DNA of 64,000 nucleotides from Adiantum capillus-veneris (GCA_014529385.2 CM043961.1:16038478-16102477); one strand, 5' to 3'; counted from the stretch's first letter, positions 22,343 through 34,735 are shown. Made by a program: numbers and translations. Notes: generated by a model not told the origin, from the sequence alone.

Positions 22343-23800
22343 TTATCCACACTTGTCATACAAAGTGAGCTTATATAGCCCGCGGCACAAAAGCCCAAAT
22401 GCAACGATTTCATCACCAAAACTGAGATCATGAACTGTACATTCGTCATCCACAAATTTGACTACAAGTCCAAGTCTAGCAAGTGCAGATACAGACGAAA
22501 GATTCTTCTTAATCCCAGGTACATAAAGTGCATCAACAAGTTTGAAAGAACTGCCATTAGCAGCAATAAGCGCAATCTTTCCAACTCCCTGAACTGGATA
22601 AGAGGCATTGTTGGCACAAGTGACAGAACTTCCATGAGGGACAGACTCGAGAGAGGTGAACGCTTCATGATGTGAGGTAATGTGCTTTGTAGCACCACTA
22701 TCGAAATACCACACGTGTGGATCTGCAGTAATTGACATGCATCCATCATGGACAACAGGATTGTAAGTGCACTCTGCACTAAAAGCCCATTTTGCATCAA
22801 CATCAGTATTACCGTCTCCTTTTATAGAAGACTCAACAATGGCTGCATTTGTAGTGGAACCACCCTCTTTCTTCTTAGCCTCTTTTGCCTTCAACTTAGG
22901 ACACTGCTTGATCAAGTGATCATTAGCTTTACAATAATGGCAACACATCTTCTTTTTGCCCTTATCACCAGAATTGCCAGACGAAGTGCTGCCAGCAGAA
23001 GCATTGGGAATATAAGTTTTTCCACTCGCAACAGAACCATAAGAAGCGGTTGCATTGCTATTACCACCCTTTCTTTGAGAAGCAAGAAAAGCTTGTTCAA
23101 CTGCACGCTGTCTAATCCTATTTTTTCTGGAAAGTGACTCTTGCAACAACAATGTGCATAATGCATCAAACTTGAAAACTTCAGGATTTCCTTGGGTCAT
23201 AAGTCTCCAAGTACTAGAAAAAGTCTGGTAAGAATCTAGTACGGCATCAAGAACAGTCTGCACAAGGGAACTGTCTGAAATGACTTCACCTGCAGAAATA
23301 ATTTGCTCATTGATATCCTTGACACCAGCAAGAAAAGTGTCCATATCATTTGCCTCATGCATAATCTTGGACTCCAGCTCTTTACGTAGCAAAGCAATTT
23401 TAGCCTCATTGCAGCTTGCATAAAGACCTGCTAGAATATCCCAAGCCTGTTCTGTAGATTTTGCTGAACGAATGTGAGGAACGATGGTGCACTTTGCAAA
23501 GACAACGCAATCAATGCATGAGCCTGCACATCCTTTACATCCCAACGAGATTGTTTTGCCGTAGGCAAAACAACTCTAATAGTAGAAATCCTTGCAGCAA
23601 GACCTACAACATTCTCAACATCACCTACATCCTCAGAACCAAGACGTACATCAATGCCCTGCACAATATGCCAGACGCCCTTTGACACAAGAACATGTTG
23701 CATCATGTAAGCCCACATAGGGTAATTGTCCCCATCCAACCTGTCCTCAGCAGCAAACATCTTGAACACATCTGTGTTGTTGTCAACCATGGTAAATGTT
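22343..23800 (-). pseudogene. copia Gag-protease, frameshifted
   Basis: Gag begins near 23789 (MVDNNTDVFKMFAAEDRLDG, then DNYPMWAYMMQHVLVSKGVW). It shifts frame near 23500-23540, then stays open for about 390 codons to 22343. That part contains STEQAWDILAGLYASCNEAK, a CX2CX4HX4C zinc knuckle (CHYCKANDHLIKQC), the protease active site WYFDSGATKHITSHHEAF with intact D-S-G, and the pre-integrase motif GLLCRGLYKLTLYDKC. A stop at 22343 separates it from integrase. Gag assembles particles; the protease would cleave the polyprotein. Confidence 0.9.
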
Positions 23801-24108
23801 GGACTTGATATGAAAACTGCCAAAAAAGAGGAGAAACGGAGCGGGAGCAACATGTGCTATATAGCACAAACCGTAGAAGATTGTAAGGCACCTGTTATGC
23901 AAAAATGGCAATGAAATTTGTTTTGCACAAAATAAAGAAGTTGCGTGTGCAGAACTGCCTGTAGTGAAAACGAAGACCGAAATGAGCCCGAATAAAAAAT
24001 CTGAGCAGACTAAGCTCTACAAGCTATCCCAAAATATTTTTTGACCTCGAACGCTAGCCAAACCTCACTAAAATCGGAGAAAGTGAGCAGGCATGTGTTG
24101 GAGCAACT

Positions 24109-24120
24109 GCTCTGATACCA
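24109..24120 (-). other. Primer-binding site (initiator tRNA-Met type)
   Basis: Plus-strand gctctgatacca is the exact reverse complement of TGGTATCAGAGC and lies two bases inside the 5' LTR. Confidence 0.95.
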
Positions 24121-24122
24121 AT

Positions 24123-24349
24123 TGTTGGAATTAGGGTTGCAGAGAAATGCACATAGCTTGGAGAAGACAAAGGAAGCTCAAGGCACACAATAGAGAGTGT
24201 GTTACTTGGTGTGCAATGGAAAGATAGATAGCCCTAGAGTGATGGGTGTATATACAATGCACGGGGGAAAAAACCTCCTAAAGAGGGAAAAAATGCCTCG
24301 GTGGTCCTAGTGTGTTCACACACATCACTACCACATGTATATGGTAACA
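24123..24349 (-). repeat. 5' LTR of minus-strand copia element
   Basis: 227 bp, tgttggaattag to tggtaaca on the plus strand. It is followed by aatcccccttggagtgatg, which repeats the polypurine-tract flank of the other LTR (19444-19462) outside the expected LTR boundary. Confidence 0.9.
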
Positions 24350-24365
24350 AATCCCCCTTGGAGTG

Positions 24366-25590
24366 ATGCCTGACAAATACCTGACCAGTCCCAGGTGAGT
24401 CTTCATTGTAAATTTTGAGTCATATTCCTTTTTCATTGATAACACTGTATTTGTTAGAGAGTAGATAAGGACTTACAAAATGATAAAATTGGCCAAAAAC
24501 TGGAAGTGTATCTTCCAAGAAACCAACGTGCACTTGTTTGTAATCTTGGAAAGAATTGGTTGCATTAGGTTGATTGATGTAGGAAAGAAATGGTTGGGTT
24601 AGCTTGATTGATGCAGGAAAGAATTGGTTGGATTAGCTTGATTGATGTAGGAAAGAAATGGTTGATCATTCTTAAAACACCTTGTCTCAAGACACCTCTA
24701 ATTCCTTGAAATATTTTCACTTCAAGTGATGAGTAATGATGGATTTTCATCCACGAATGAGTCGATTACCCCCATGTATGAGGAGTTTTTACCCCGCACA
24801 TGTCTATGCTTGTTTATATATCTTATGATACCTTTTTTATCCTAGGGGAATTGCCCAGTGTATGGGCAACTCGTTTTGGCATATGGGCACCCCGAACTTT
24901 GGGTGATGATTTTTCCCCCCGGACTATGAATAAGAAAGGGTGCCGTTTTTCACCCATGTATAGGTGTGCTTGGGACAAGTTGAGTACGTGTCAGGTTTTT
25001 CAAGGAATATTTAAAGTGACCGTACCTTGTTTTAAGCTTAAAGATGCTTGTTTGCTAAAGACTGTTTTCTAATACTGATTTCAATACCTGTTTTAATGAA
25101 TGACTCTGCCGAGAAGTTAAAATGAACTATTATTGTAAAGGTTTAAAGAAGGTGATAGTAATCAAATAATAAGAAGCATGTGTGAGTGCGGGATGGTAAG
25201 TGGGGATAGACTACGGTTGTTGATCATGGATGGGTGGAACTGATTAGCCAGGTAATTGTCCATTCCCACACACTAAATGTTAGAAGACTTCGTCATTTGG
25301 AAGAGGAGTCCACCAATGGTTGTGCCCTCACTCACGTAGGGGGAAAGAACATTGGATGAGGATACATTAGCCCATTTTCAGAGGTTATAGGACCGAAAAT
25401 GATTTTGAACTTTAGTTTTTTTGTCTCGTTTCCCTTGCAAGACAAGACTGGGTCTCTTTCCAGGGCTATAGTCCTAAGCCATTGCCAATGGCAAAGTTCT
25501 ATTCCTCGAATTTTTCTTACTTTAAGACTTTAGTTTCTATTAGACCTACAGACCTGTCAAGGACCCAATCTCAACCTTGGTGACGGTGGG
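24366..25590. other. Non-coding region with 34-bp tandem repeats
   Basis: At 24546-24668 a 34-bp unit (ttgattgatgtaggaaagaa and atggttgg) occurs three times plus a partial copy. The rest has a 90-codon ORF at 24800-25072 and other short ORFs without recognisable motifs. No transposon ends were identified. Confidence 0.5.
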
Positions 25591-25806
25591 TTGGGGACCT
25601 CTCAACATGTTCCTATAGCCTATCCTAATACACTCGTACAATCTTTTCAAATTTGGACAAGTTTTTCTCAAGTTTACCCAGTTTCCCAGTTTACAGCCCA
25701 ATTTGGTCTGGCTTTGCCATATTTGGCTTGTGATCCTATCTTTGATCTCTACTTGTGCTTACACTATTTCAAATTTTACAAATGTAATGATTAAGAGTTG
25801 AAGTCT

Positions 25807-25808
<2 letters not shown>
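25591..25808. other. Spacer, nothing recognised
   Basis: Short ORF 25591-25794 has no known motif and repeated tttggac/cagttt phrases suggest old repeat sequence. Confidence 0.3.
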
Positions 25809-25844
<36 letters not shown>

Positions 25845-26056
25845 TTATGTATAAATTGTGTATATCACGTGCATTCAAGGACCATTTATAAGACTCCTTA
25901 TCTATGAATTCTTTACAAATAAAATACACCCTTTCTCTATTCATTCTGTAATTTTTTTCCCGTACCCTTTTGTATGTGAAATGTGAGAAAAAATAAAATT
26001 AGATTACCCCTTTTGATGCACTCATCTGATAGTCACATAAGTATTAAGTGACCCCC
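25809..26056 (+). mobile_element. MITE-like element with poly-G/poly-C ends, copy 1
   Basis: It begins with a 33-G run, then ttattatgtataaattgtg, and ends tcacataagtattaagtgac plus CCCCC. The interior matches the reverse complement of 42929-43152: gtgcattcaagga/gtacattcaagaa, cttatctatgaa, ttgtatgtgaaa/tctgtatgtgaaa, gatagtcacata. The two ends are inverted relative to each other (GGGGGTCACT-like at the 3' end read in reverse). About 250 bp, no coding capacity. The target duplication is masked by the homopolymer ends. Confidence 0.65.
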
Positions 26057-27220
<1,164 letters not shown>

Positions 27221-28590
27221 TGTGTGAATGCAAATGAGGTCTAATTTACCCATTTTTGCCTATATGTGCCCGACTTACCTCAAATGCCCAATGTATACTT
27301 ACCTTATTTGCTCACATTTCCCATGGTATACCACCTGTGGCTTAGACGGTTCATCATTTAGATGCCCAATCGTTAATTGTTCTCGATTTTGCAATTCTAA
27401 TCCATCGTAAGTTGGACCAAATTTTGACATGTGCCAAATCCTTCCAAACTTGACATACTCAAAGCTCTTGCTTTGTAGATTTGGCGTTTACTTTCAAAAC
27501 TTGAGCTTGACTTTTTTGGCTTTGTTTATTAATTTTTTTAACCTTATTAGGTTAGAAAGGAAAGAAAATTAATGAAAATTCTTATTACTTGCCAAAAATT
27601 TAGCCAAAATATTCCTTACACTCATATGTACATTTCATTCTAGGCATCTTATCTGCCAAAATTTGTCATTATTGCTCATTATTATTCTTGATAAGTGTCA
27701 AATTCTACTAAAAAGGAATAAAAAAGTAAAAATTGAAGCGATCAAACACACTTTATACACTATACAAAATATTTCAGCATCTTGCAGTCTTAGATCTTGC
27801 AATAAGCTGCTTCAGCTCTATTGTTACTCCCCCTTCCCATTCTGAGTCAACCCCGACAAAAGTTTGTGCAATGTGCATGGGTGCAAATACCGTGTCTATG
27901 AAAGGCCATGAAATGTGGCCCAATTATGCTTGTGGAAGAGATGCAATATATAACACTATGTTGTGCAAGATGTGGGTACTAAACTGACTATTCGGAGGCT
28001 TTTGTTGGCGAGGTTCCATCTAAACTACATTTTTTGAACAAAAGATTTTGAAGATGGTACACCCGTTCCTTGATGGTTGGTTTAGTGAGTACAATTGGCG
28101 GGTTGTTGATTTGGCTTGGTTGAGCTTTGGTTACCCACTTTTGGTGGGTTTGTGGAGATTGCAAAGGCGGTTGGCATGTTGGTTGTTTTGATCTCCATTG
28201 CTAGGTTGTTGTTTTAGAAATCCATCTATATCTAGGTTGGTTTGATGAAGAATTGATCCACTATGTGGGTTCATTCCACCAAGTATAATTGCTCTAAGTG
28301 GTTGTTTCTCCTCTTAACTTGGCTAGATTGAGCTAGAAGACTGAGTTGGAAGATTGATTGGAAGTGGTTGGTTCGATAACTATATCTGCTTTGTTTTGGT
28401 TTCCATTATAGATTTATTTACACAAACTTGTCTAACTTGTCTCCCATGGATTTTTGCAGATGGTATAGGCTTTGTTGTAAGTTGTGGTGCTTGTGGTTTT
28501 GGCTGTAAATTTCACATGTGATCTATTTGTGCCAAGGGAGTGACATACGAGGTGCCCTTAAGGTTGTACTTTAGAGTGTTGTCTTGTCAA
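27221..28590. other. Non-coding region
   Basis: No recognisable protein, RNA or repeat. Sequence around 28040-28400 is rich in ttggttg/ggttggtt phrases. It lies where the pol of the minus-strand gypsy-type element (protease at 28591-28850) would continue, but no RT motif is readable. Confidence 0.4.
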
Positions 28591-28850
28591 TCAAGGACTA
28601 CTTTGTACATGAGCATCCATGAAACTCCCAAGATAATTACTTCCATTAAGATCTGTGTCCGCCATTACGTGAAACTTGTGTGGCCATTGGTTCCCATCAA
28701 TGTTGATATTTACTTTAGCTTGTCCTAAGCTGACCACTGTCCCTTTGTTGGCTACTTTGAGATCAATTTTGTTTGGCATCACTATCTCATCTAACAAATT
28801 TAGGTACATTGAATATTTCATTGCTTTGACTCTTTATGGGATTGGGATTG
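28591..28850 (-). pseudogene. Retropepsin-like protease fragment of an LTR element
   Basis: The minus-strand ORF reads IDLKVANKGTVVSLGQAKVN, INIDGNQWPHKFHVMADTDL and NYLGSFMDAHVQSS. The pattern LG...V.I.IDG....H.F.V.....D.LG.DF. is that of the second half of gypsy-type retropepsins. The catalytic DTG/DSG half is not readable upstream. It may belong to the same element as the gag at 32983-34735. Confidence 0.5.
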
Positions 28851-28927
28851 TGATAGCTAAGGTGGGTGATAGACAAACATTGTGCACGCATTTGAGTGTG
28901 TGTAGGTTAGATTGTTACTCAAGCAAA

Positions 28928-29122
28928 TTAGTTTCCAAGATAGATTAGCTTGGACTCATAAACATGATCTTGAGTAGTTGTCCAACCCATCATAACTTCA
29001 CCATAGACAAGAGATATGTAATGCAGACTTGGTTGGATTTGTTTATTTGTGAAAGGAGCTTTAAGTAGCTCTACATCTTCACACCTTACATGTGGGATAA
29101 TTCCACCTCTTCTCTCATTCAC
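28928..29122 (-). pseudogene. Unrecognised minus-strand frame upstream of protease fragment
   Basis: A 64-codon frame (MNERRGGIIPHVRCEDVELL...) sits just upstream, on the minus strand, of the retropepsin fragment. It may be the gag-protease junction of the same element. No motif is recognised. Confidence 0.25.
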
Positions 29123-29133
29123 TCATAACGTTA

Positions 29134-29676
29134 GTGACTCTAGGACAAATCCCATACCTTATGATCCTCTCATGGGGGTTTGGATTAGGACAATACACTC
29201 AAGATTCTATATCCTTTAAGCTTATTGCCCGGATGAGGTGGGAGCAAGAAATTGCACAGTCCAATCATTGGGAGCTAGGAGGAATCGTTAGAGTGGCACC
29301 GAACGATGATGGTCATGTACTAGTGGCCGGCGATGGTCCAATCAGACGACCAAAAATCCCTTTTAAGCCCGCTTTACCGCCTGACTAAAATCCTTTTGGG
29401 CGTTCCTTGTGTGTGAGCGCACCTTTTTGGGGTTGACCTCCTATTAATAGGAGGTTCTTTACGCAATTCTCTGTAAATGAATAACAAAGATTCTTGGGAA
29501 CATTAAATGCTTATCAACATGATATGGGCAGCCATTCTGAGCGTATCTCCTCAACCGTGGCTTCAAATAAAAAAGTAAAAATAGGTGCAAAAACTTAAGC
29601 TCATGGACTACGATTCCTATTTTATATGTTCTTTCCAATTTGAATAGAAACTATGTGTTAAAAAATCATCAAAATA
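29134..29676. other. Unrecognised segment with a perfect short palindrome
   Basis: An 84-codon ORF at 29134-29388 ends in GDGPIRRPKIPFKPALPPD, with no known family. Downstream acctcctattaataggaggt (29434-29453) is a perfect 20-bp palindrome. It resembles LTR or gene 3'-end sequence, but no partner copy was found. Confidence 0.3.
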
Positions 29677-29681
29677 TGTAT

Positions 29682-29823
29682 TGTTGAGAGAGAAAGAGAG
29701 AGCACAAAAATAGAACCCCAAAGTTTGTAGAATACATACATGAGATGATGTACATATAGAGGGGACCTGGGTGCCATATATAGAAAAGCTATATATTGAG
29801 TAGCTTCACATATAAGCTCAACA
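29682..29823 (-). repeat. 3' LTR of non-coding LTR element
   Basis: 142 bp; followed on the plus strand by cccccgctc, that is GAGCGGGGG in the element sense, a plausible polypurine tract. Confidence 0.9.
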
Positions 29824-30499
29824 CCCCCGCTCAAATAAGGGTCCCTAATTGTGGATGAAAAAACCCTTGGGGGATCAAGGGAAAAACCCACAGCTCTATA
29901 TACACCCACCGTATATTATAAAAATCATTGAATGTACAAATGTTCATGAGGAGCTACATCACTCCTTTTACAATGAATATTTTATGAGGAGCTACATTAC
30001 TCCTTTTACAATGAATGTTTTATGAGGAGTTACATTACTCCTATCCTATCAAATACAATAATGAATACAAAGGTTCAATAAAGAGGTGTAAAGGCTATCG
30101 ATTAGCTCGTAATCAAAAGTGTCTCCGTGAATCTGCTGTGTAGCTTGTCATCAATATGGCATCACCAAACATGTCTTCATAAATCTTTTATTGTCACCAA
30201 GTTTGTCTTCATGAAATCAATTCTTTGATCAATCCTACATAGATCATAGACTCAAAAAACATAGTCATAAAAATTATTAGCATCGTTAGTGAAATAATTA
30301 CGTTCACAATGCCATTAGATATGGTTCACGACGCCACTCTTTTGACAACATATATACGCACGACAACGTATGGTACATAAAGTTTGAACGTAAAAGTACA
30401 AGATGCGTGATTACGTGATGCAAATGACATGTGTATATACTACATAAAACGACATTTGTCAACGTAGTGATATCAATGAATATCATCAAAGTATTAACA

Positions 30500-30985
30500 A
30501 AACATCATCATTGTATCAATAAAAATGAATAAATCATCATGGTATCAACAAAAAGCATCATGATATCACCGAGAATAATCATTGTATCAACGAAACAACA
30601 TCATGGTATCACTGAAAATAACCATGGTATCAACGAAACAACATCATGATATCACCGAGAATAATCATTGTATCAACTAAACAACATCATGGTATCACCG
30701 AGAATAACCATGGTATCAACGAAACTACATCATGGTATCACTGAGAATAACCATGGTATCAACGAAACAACATCATGGTATCATCGAGAATAACCATGGC
30801 ATCAACGAAATATCATCATGGTATCACCGAGAATAACCATGGTATCAACGAAACAACATCATGGTATCACCAAGAATAACCATGGTATCAACGAAATATC
30901 ATCATGGTATCAACAAAAATCACCATGACCAAAGTACTAACAAAACATCATCATGGTACCATCAAAATCACTATGGTATCAACGA
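30500..30985. repeat. Array of about ten 43-bp units inside the LTR element
   Basis: The unit combines catcatggtatcaccgagaa and taaccatggtatcaacgaaa with small variations. The half-units catcatggtatca and aaccatggtatca are themselves related, so the array may have grown from a unit of about 21 bp. Confidence 0.9.
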
Positions 30986-31389
30986 GAGATTTATAATAAA
31001 ATGACATAAAACTATATCTCTAGAAGAATAATTATACGAGAATCAATGAACGAATATATCATATAACAAAAGATCATGTACCATCAGTAGCTCGACAATA
31101 TTTGGACGATCATCAACAGCTCGACTGAATCGGAACGATGTTCATGACAGATATCCATGACCAGATCTATAGATATTTGATATCTGGAAATATAGGTATC
31201 CAAGAAAAAATCGTCAGTAAATGTCTCAAAACGTATTAGACAGCGTGAAATAGTAAAGACTTTTGAGAACATATATCTATAGCACTGATTCGATTTGTAA
31301 CTGTCTTCTGCAACAAAGCTACATCAGTAACAGATGTATGATTGATGAAGAGAAAATATAATTGATAAGTTTTAATTATGAGGAAAATC

Positions 31390-32255
31390 AAAATCAAACG
31401 GTAAAATTTGCTTTTAAACATGTTCGCAGACCAAGAACAATAACCAAAATCGGTGCAGAATTTAGAGAAAGTTTCTTCTGCAAAGTTGTAGACCACATCG
31501 ATTCCGTTGGCTCAAGTGAATAGTTTCTGCAAAATTGTTTTCAATTAGGAGAAAGATTAAAAAAACAAAAAACGAAAGCTGCTTTTCAGGCATGTACACA
31601 ATCCGCGAACGATAACTCTAAATCAGTGCAAAATTTGAAAAAACTTTCTTCTGCAAAGTTGTAGACCACATCAATTTCGTTGCCTTTGAAGGGGCTGTTT
31701 CTGCAAAATTGTTTTCAATTAGGAGAAACATCAAAAACAAAAAATAGAAGTTGCTTTTCGAGCATGTACGCAGTCCGCGAACGATAACTCAAAATCAGTG
31801 CAGAATTTGAAAAAACTTTCTGCTGCAAAGTTGTAGACCACATTGATTTTGGTGCCTACAACGAGCTATTCCTGCAAAATCGTTTTAAATTAAGAGAAAT
31901 ATCAAAAACAAAAAGCAAAGTTGCTTTTCAGGCATGTACGCAGTCCGCGAATGATAACTCAAAATCAGTATAGAATTTGAAAAAACTTTCTTCTACAAAG
32001 TTGTAGACCACATCGATTCCGGTGCGCCGTAGAGGCTGTTTTTGCAAAATTGTTTTCAATTAATAGAAAAATGAAAAACAAAAAACGGAAATTGCTTTTT
32101 GGACATGTACGCAGTCCGCAAACAATAACTCAAAGTCGGCGCAGAATTTGAAAAAACTTTCTTCTACAAAGTTGTAAACCACATCAATTCCGATGCCCAT
32201 CGTGGGTAGTTTCTACAAAATTGTTTTCAATCAAGAGAAAAATCAAAAACAAAAA
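31390..32255. repeat. Array of about five 171-bp units inside the LTR element
   Basis: The phrase aaagttgtagaccacat recurs at about 31482, 31655, 31826, 31997 and 32168, a period near 171 bp. Each unit also has ggcatgtacgcagtccgcga, aattgttttcaattaggaga and aaaaactttcttctgcaaag. Confidence 0.9.
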
Positions 32256-32261
32256 TGTCCT

Positions 32262-32273
32262 GCTCTGATACCA
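32262..32273 (-). other. Primer-binding site (initiator tRNA-Met type)
   Basis: Plus-strand gctctgatacca directly abuts the LTR at 32274. Confidence 0.95.
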
Positions 32274-32415
32274 TGTTGAGAGAGAAAGAGAGAGCACAGA
32301 AATAGAACCCCAAAGTGTGTAGAAAATACACATGAGATGATGTATATATAGAGGGGACCTGGGTACCATATATAGAGAAGCCATATATTGAGTAGCTTCA
32401 CATATAAGCTCAACA
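32274..32415 (-). repeat. 5' LTR of non-coding LTR element
   Basis: 142 bp with about nine differences from 29682-29823; contains a tatatataga TATA-like sequence shared in part with the other LTR. Confidence 0.9.
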
Positions 32416-32420
32416 TGTAT

Positions 32421-32659
32421 CTTTCTAGCATCAAAAGTCTACTTGTGGTCCCCTTAGCCTAAACTTCCATTTGATTCCCATGGACACCTCATGCAATATA
32501 AAAGCATGACATTGCTCCTTGATAAACTTTTGTAAGCATCCTATTAATAATAGATTAAAATAGGTGCATCTTTGAAAATTATGCAAGCTAAGTGTCCCAC
32601 TAGGATTTTATACATTCCTAGAAGTTATAAAAAAGAAATATAAGAAAAATATAAAAATT

Positions 32660-32703
<44 letters not shown>

Positions 32704-32982
32704 AATCATACTATGTATAGAATCTAGCTAGAGTGTGAGGTGATAATGGGATAGTAGAAAGAAAGCCCCAATTCTTTTTTCCCCACGTTAAAGAGGCACA
32801 GCTATTGACACCTTTATCCACAATACGTTCTAATGGTAAAGTAAAAGTAGATTACCCTTGAGATAAGTACTAGGATGAGATAGGAAGCTTATCACTATAC
32901 TTATACATGCATATGCACATTATGGTAAATATACCCATGCATCTAAAAAATCATAAAATAAATCTCCTACGGGTTGTTCCCA
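32421..32982. other. Non-coding region with (TA)n run
   Basis: It contains (TA)n at 32663-32699. Otherwise no recognised feature. It separates the non-coding LTR element from the gag remnant on its right. Confidence 0.5.
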
Positions 32983-34735
32983 CTATGTGCGTGCCATAGC
33001 ACAACAACACTTGAGTTGTTCCCTCGTTTGTTGAAGTTGTGTCTCTAAGGTTGTCTTTTCCCTTAGCCTTTTTGCTTTCATTTTATCTCTTTTTGCTTTC
33101 CACAACTTTATTTGAGTCCTTACCGCTAAGCTTTCAAACTCTGTTTGTTCAGGAAGTTTTGGCTTGTCAGCTTCCAACATATTTTTGGTTTCTTCCTAAG
33201 CTCGCACTCTAGTCAACACATTGAAAAGAATTGTTGGCTCTGATTTAGATTCGCTAGAACAAGGTAAAACCCCAATGACATTCATAGTCGCTTTCTCTTT
33301 GTTTCCTAGGTTCTTTGCACAATGTTGGATCAGGTGCTCTTTTCCACAACCCTCACAAAATTTAAATATTTTTGTTCTGTCGTTCTTGTGTGGAAAAACT
33401 CATGCCTCATGATTACCTCCACATCCATAGCATGGACCTTCCAACTGAGGAGTTTGTGGTACCCCCATTGGTTGTCCTCTCATAGGAGGATATCGTTTAG
33501 GTTTGTAATTTTTGTTTGATATGAACATGAGCATGCTTTTGTTCATACTGTATTGGTTTCTCATTGCTAGAGCTACATATGAAGGTTTCATAGCCTCATA
33601 TGAGCTAACCCAATAAAAGGATAGTCCTAAGTGGTATATGCTACTCCCTCACGCTCTCTCCCATGCGTTTCCACTGGCTCTTTGTAATAAGCAACTGGTG
33701 GCAATATTTGTTGACTTGCGAGTGGTTCTGTCGATTGCATGTATCAAATAATGGTTCGATTGTCTTGAGGTAATAGTGGTTATTGGCCCAACATAGGTTG
33801 TGTTTTGTCTCTCCATTGTGCTGCATTGTTGGGTCATATCTGGTACCTCAATGGTGGAAATAAAGGTTGCACCGTTGGAGGTCTATATGGAATTTTCCTC
33901 ATGTAATTTTGATTCTAAAAACACTCATTTATGTCATGGTTGGTATATTTCTACGTGATTGCACACCACTTCAACGCTCTCAGCACATTGTCTACATGTG
34001 GTGGTTGTTGTCGTAGATTCAAATTTTGTTGATAAGCTTGGTTCATTCTCCGAATCACTTCCTTGACCACTTGATCAACATTTTGTGTGATTGAAGTAGG
34101 AGCACTTCATTTTGTCGATGACTCTTGCTGATGGTTGAAGAAGCACTATTTGTGGTTGTGTCGTTGTCCTTCGATACCTCTTAGTAGGTTTTGCAGTTTT
34201 GTCAACTAGATACAATGCTTCTCTAATGACTTGCTCAAATGTGGTGTATGCCTTTAAGTGCAAATGCTTTTTGAGAGTTTCATTTATCAGACCCTCTATG
34301 ACGAGGATTGATAGTCATTCATCTTGCTGTAACTCTCGCATAGGAAATATCTCGATATATTGTTTGAAGCAAAGCAAAGCTTCCTTCACTTTTTTGTTTT
34401 TCTTTCTCTTAAAGGCATATATTTGGGAAATTGTATTGTGCTTGATCCCTGTTTTTTAGAATTCCTTCACAAAATTTTGTAGGATTTGCTCGACGTTTAG
34501 GAAATCCCTACTATTCAATGGGTGGAACCAAGTCAACATTGTTCCTTTCAAGGTCAAATCAAATCCTTCATACCGAGTGTGGAATCCACGACTTGTTCTA
34601 CTCTTAAAACTTGCTTAAAGAGTGAAACATGTGCGTATGGATCCCCCGACCCATTGTAATTCTTGGCAATACAATTTTCCACTTGAGATGGTCACATTCT
34701 TTGTGGTTCAGCTGCCATCCTCATTACTCTATGCT
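32983..34735 (-). pseudogene. Ty3/gypsy-type Gag pseudogene
   Basis: Minus-strand frames give the retrotransposon Gag order. GSGDPYAHVSLFKQVLRVEQ is near 34640, then FDLTLKGTMLTWFHPLNSRD and LNVEQILQNFVKEF near 34560-34455. KKVKEALLCFKQYIEIFPMR and INETLKKHLHLKAYTTFEQV follow near 34380-34230. There are two zinc knuckles: CYGCGGNHEA (33400 region, incomplete) and CEGCGKEHLIQHC (near 33340-33300, CX2CX3HX4C). The C-terminal 65 codons (33180-32983) are a Lys/Glu/Gln coiled coil. Several stops and shifts break it. The protease fragment at 28591-28850 could be its continuation across the inserted LTR element. Confidence 0.8.

Larger units (their letters stand above)
19216..24360 (-). mobile_element. 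Ty1/copia LTR retrotransposon, full-length but frameshifted
   Basis: Two 227-bp LTRs (19217-19443 and 24123-24349) enclose gag, protease, integrase, RT and RNase H on the minus strand in copia order. A perfect initiator-Met primer-binding site lies at 24109-24120. The LTRs differ by several substitutions and the polyprotein carries frameshifts and stops, so it is an ageing inactive copy. GAGTG occurs on both sides (19211-19215 and 24361-24365) and could be the target duplication. If so, the 5' end carries about 11 extra bases derived from the polypurine tract. A related lone LTR lies at 51350-51576. Confidence 0.9.
29682..32415 (-). mobile_element. Non-coding LTR retroelement (TRIM/LARD-like) filled with tandem arrays
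   Basis: Two 142-bp LTRs (29682-29823 and 32274-32415) begin TGTTGAGAGAGAAAG and end AAGCTCAACA, about 94% identical by eye. The 5-bp target duplication TGTAT is perfect (29677-29681 and 32416-32420). A perfect initiator-Met primer-binding site in reverse complement adjoins the right LTR, so the element is minus-strand. The 2.45-kb interior has no coding sequence. It holds about ten 43-bp units (about 30500-30985) and about five 171-bp units (about 31390-32255). The LTR length suits TRIMs but the interior is longer than usual. Any movement would need proteins from another element. Confidence 0.9.

Noticed and set aside
20370..23914. Plus-strand ORFs within the copia element
   Set aside because: They are shadows of the minus-strand polyprotein, whose motifs and order are clear.
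24392..24400. Splice donor as evidence of an expressed gene
   Set aside because: A single consensus match is common by chance; mentioned only as a possibility.
29434..29453. Perfect palindrome read as a bacterial-type terminator
   Set aside because: No T-run functions as a terminator here and the context is plant nuclear DNA; kept only as a palindrome.
30500..30985. CRISPR-like array of 43-bp units
   Set aside because: Units are contiguous with no unique spacers, and they lie inside a plant LTR element with a target duplication.
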